Source: Clavelina lepadiformis
Taxonomy: Eukaryota > Chordata > Ascidiacea > Aplousobranchia > Clavelinidae
NCBI RefSeq assembly: GCF_947623445.1
Contig: NC_135245.1
Location: forward strand, 16,375,501 to 16,439,500
DNA: 64,000 nucleotides
Reading direction: 5' to 3'
Within the stretch, counting starts at the first letter, position 1; every line of letters begins with the position of its first letter. The notes under the pieces are model-generated. The model was given only the letters and a program-made list of their open reading frames with translations, ran no database searches and had not been told where the DNA came from. The translations under genes and the position numbers were made by a program. Positions 61,802 to 64,000 of this stretch are shown here, one piece after another.

Positions 61802-62502
61802 GAGAATTTCACTTAAAATAACATTATTGTGGTTTGTATACATATTTATTTAACATTATGATTTATGAGTTCGCATTCTGGATATCAGATTTAGATGTTT
61901 AACGTGAATGACCTTAAAAGTTAAAAGTTGTCATCGAAATATAAAAGTTTTTGTGTACATATGTCTTCGGAAGGCACGAATTGTTCAACTACAGGTTGTT
62001 TGATCGCCATGTTTTTATGCAGACTTCCATTAAGGTTCGGATAAAATGTATTTTGACGGCAATTTGTCGTAACCCAACTACAATGTTTCTCGTGCTGCTT
62101 TGGAAGCGTTTTCTCAAAAGAAGGAATGCGCCACGAGCATATATTATACATAAAATTAATACAAATTTACAGCAAGAATATATGCTGGTCATTTCCTCGA
62201 GCTAGCACCGAAATAGAATCATCTGTAAAATATCATGATTGTGGATTGAATATCTTGCATAGCGTGAGCAAACCCAGTTGGGTGGGTCCAGTTGGCCGGT
62301 GGCTGCTCATCATTGCCGTTCCAAGCTGTATGAGTTGCATGACCATCAATCTAAATTTATTATCAATAAGAAAATATGTATATATAGTTGAAAATCTAAT
62401 TTACCCAAAAAATCTCCGCAATCCTGCGTTCTGCCATAACCGCGTTTCACCCCTCCAACGCAGACGTACTGAGAATTGCAGGTTTCAACTCTGTGTATAA
62501 GG
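61802..62502. other. Spacer right of the NCKX gene
   Basis: Overlapping short frames on both strands; none has a domain or supported splice sites. I see no gene. Confidence 0.35.
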
Positions 62503-62975
62503 CAAGGTGTTAAGTATTGGAAGCCATAATGGACGAAAGTGAAAATCTTTACGTGTAAAGTATTGGGTTGGCCAAGAGGGACAAAACGCGCGATTACGCG
62601 TTAACATGGAGTAGAGGGGCGGGTTGGAATCAATGTTGGCCAAAGTGGACGAAAACGTTTTAGTCTGCGAAGGCAGGCGGCCGCAATGTACTTGCAGACT
62701 GGGTTTAGGCTATAAGTTGTAACTATATAATCCGTAGGGAGAAATGTAGCACATGCACGCATAAGATTAATCAACTTGCATGCTAAGCGTTTTTATTCTT
62801 ATACGTTATGTTTCCATCCACTTTGGACAACAATCCATCTCAACCCATCACTTCACTCCTGTTAACATGTGCAATCGCTCGCAATTAGGCGTTTTTTCCC
62901 ATTTGGCCAACCCAATACTTTACACGTGTTAGTTTTCACTTTTGTCCAGTTGGCTTGCCATAGTCTAGACTCTAG
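62503..62975. mobile_element. DNA element with long compound terminal inverted repeats
   Basis: About 85 bp at the left (from about 62510) reappear inverted at the right (to about 62960). Key parts are GGACGAAAGTGAAAA, CGTGTAAAGTATTGGGTTGG and CCAAGAGGGACAAAACG on the left and the complements of GGACAAAAGTGAAAAC, CGTGTAAAGTATTGGGTTGG and CCAAATGGGAAAAAACG on the right. The left repeat itself contains two related units (AAGTATTGG...GGACGAAA and AAGTATTGG...GGGACAAAA). A third GTTGGCCAAAGTGGACGAAA lies further in, at about 62633. Exact ends and a target duplication are not clear. No transposase frame. Confidence 0.7.
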
Positions 62976-63106
62976 AGTTACGTCAGCAAGATACAAGCTT
63001 TCTAATCAAGTTAAGTCAACCTGAATTAAATTTTGTCGGAATGAAGTCAAGCCCGTAAGATGATTTGTCTCGAAAATGCATTTACAAAAGTTTGTCATTT
63101 ATTTTC

Positions 63107-64000
63107 TTACTCCGCCGGACAAAACGCGTAGGTTGATCCGTGGATGCCTCTCGCACGAAGTTGAATGTATCCGGCATTTACAGAGTGCCTAAGGCTCGGT
63201 GGAACGCTGGATACGAACTTGCTTCTTCCACCATCAGGATATGTGACAGGCATTAGTAAATTTTCTTTGAAATTTGCACAAGACGGAGCTGGAGAATACA
63301 CCTTCGCCGTAATGTTATTTTGACAAAGCAATTTGAACACATCAGAGCTTAACTTACCAATGCTCTTGTATTGAGATATTATGCTTAGGACTTTTCTCAT
63401 TGCTTCATTGGTTTGATTTTTACTCACGAGCCTGCCTTTTGTTCTAAAGTAGCATACAAGCATAGCTTAAAATTGTTATACCAATAGTACCAACTTGTTC
63501 ACGTGGCATGAGTAGTATGTAATATTACACACTACTGGCATGCAAGAGTAACCTAACCTGGATAGCATTGTATATCCAAAAACAGCATTTGTGGGATAGC
63601 GTTCTATGTATTGATAAAGCTTGTAAGTTGATGAACTGATTCTGTATATGGGCTTGGGAAACGACACCCGGGTAGGGGTTTTCCAATCCTAAAACCGAAT
63701 AAACTTATCATGCTTTTGTGACGCAAGAGCTGTTTGTAGCGTACAGAGTTTTCTTTCTGATTATATCATTATATTATATTATTCAATGTAACCTACGTCA
63801 AATTTGGGTTTGGTTTCAGCCACTTGAGTTTTTTTAAACTTTCACGATTTGTTCTTTAACTTCATAGCACATGTTATCCATTACACATTTAAGCAATTGC
63901 GGTACCTCACCTTCTCATTTGTGACTAAGAATGTCACATCACAAAGGCTGGAGCTTGTGGTGTTGTATCTACACACTGCATTGTACTTGAGCTTAAAGTT
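63107..64000 (-). CDS. Unrecognised gene, last three exons (5' part outside the window)
   Basis: Reading leftward, three pieces join in phase: 64000-63911 (open at the edge), 63688-63558 and 63443-63107, ending in a TAA. Together they encode the last 185 or so residues. Donors are AAG/GTGAGG and CAG/GTTAGG; acceptors are GGTTTTAG and CTACTTTAG. The peptide begins NFKLKYNAVCRYNTTSSS, continues CDVTFLVTNEK and SFPKPIYRISSSTYKLYQYI, and ends RARGIHGSTYAFCPAE. It is soluble-looking with scattered Cys and several potential N-glycosylation motifs (NTT, NQT, NIT), but I recognise no family. The consistent phases and codon-like sequence make a real gene likely; the first exon piece is the least certain. 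Confidence 0.6.

Overview
The window is a piece of an animal nuclear genome. It is AT-rich and holds intron-rich genes with mostly short GT-AG introns (about 100 to 1,500 bp), no operons of bacterial type, and many small DNA transposons. Gene content (SLCO4-type OATP, NCKX exchanger, SF3A1, a TP53I13 relative, a CYP2-clan P450, an alpha-1,3-fucosyltransferase) and gene compactness suggest an invertebrate deuterostome, most likely an ascidian tunicate. That assignment is inference from style and content, not proof.

Layout, left to right. 1-6100: no gene seen. 6120-10782 (+): ten-exon cytochrome P450 of about 521 aa with a TATA-like promoter. 13361-15901 (-): nine-exon TP53I13 orthologue of about 380 aa. 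17670-25700: a transposon cluster with several hAT elements, two broken hAT transposase relics, an internally deleted/longer pair of one hAT family, and an intronless RRM retropseudogene. 27184-27260: a 15-16 bp minisatellite behind a tRNA-like stretch. 28398-30973 (+): three-exon alpha-1,3-fucosyltransferase, about 392 aa. 33861-41213 (+): fourteen-exon SLCO4A-like organic anion transporter, about 645 aa. 42699-45343: two more hAT elements. 45731-52633 (+): nineteen-exon SF3A1, about 760 aa. 55299-61530 (+): fifteen-exon K+-dependent Na+/Ca2+ exchanger (SLC24A), about 694 aa. 62503-62975: an element with long compound inverted repeats. 63107-64000 (-): the last three exons of an unrecognised gene that enters from the right.

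The genes are unrelated housekeeping and physiology genes and do not form a pathway. What links the window is the transposon record: at least seven hAT-type insertions have an 8-bp target duplication that can be read directly, several in introns. No CRISPR array, rRNA or intact tRNA gene was found. I reconstructed exons by joining reading frames across GT/AG (once GC/AG) sites. Individual splice positions may be off by a base or a few bases.
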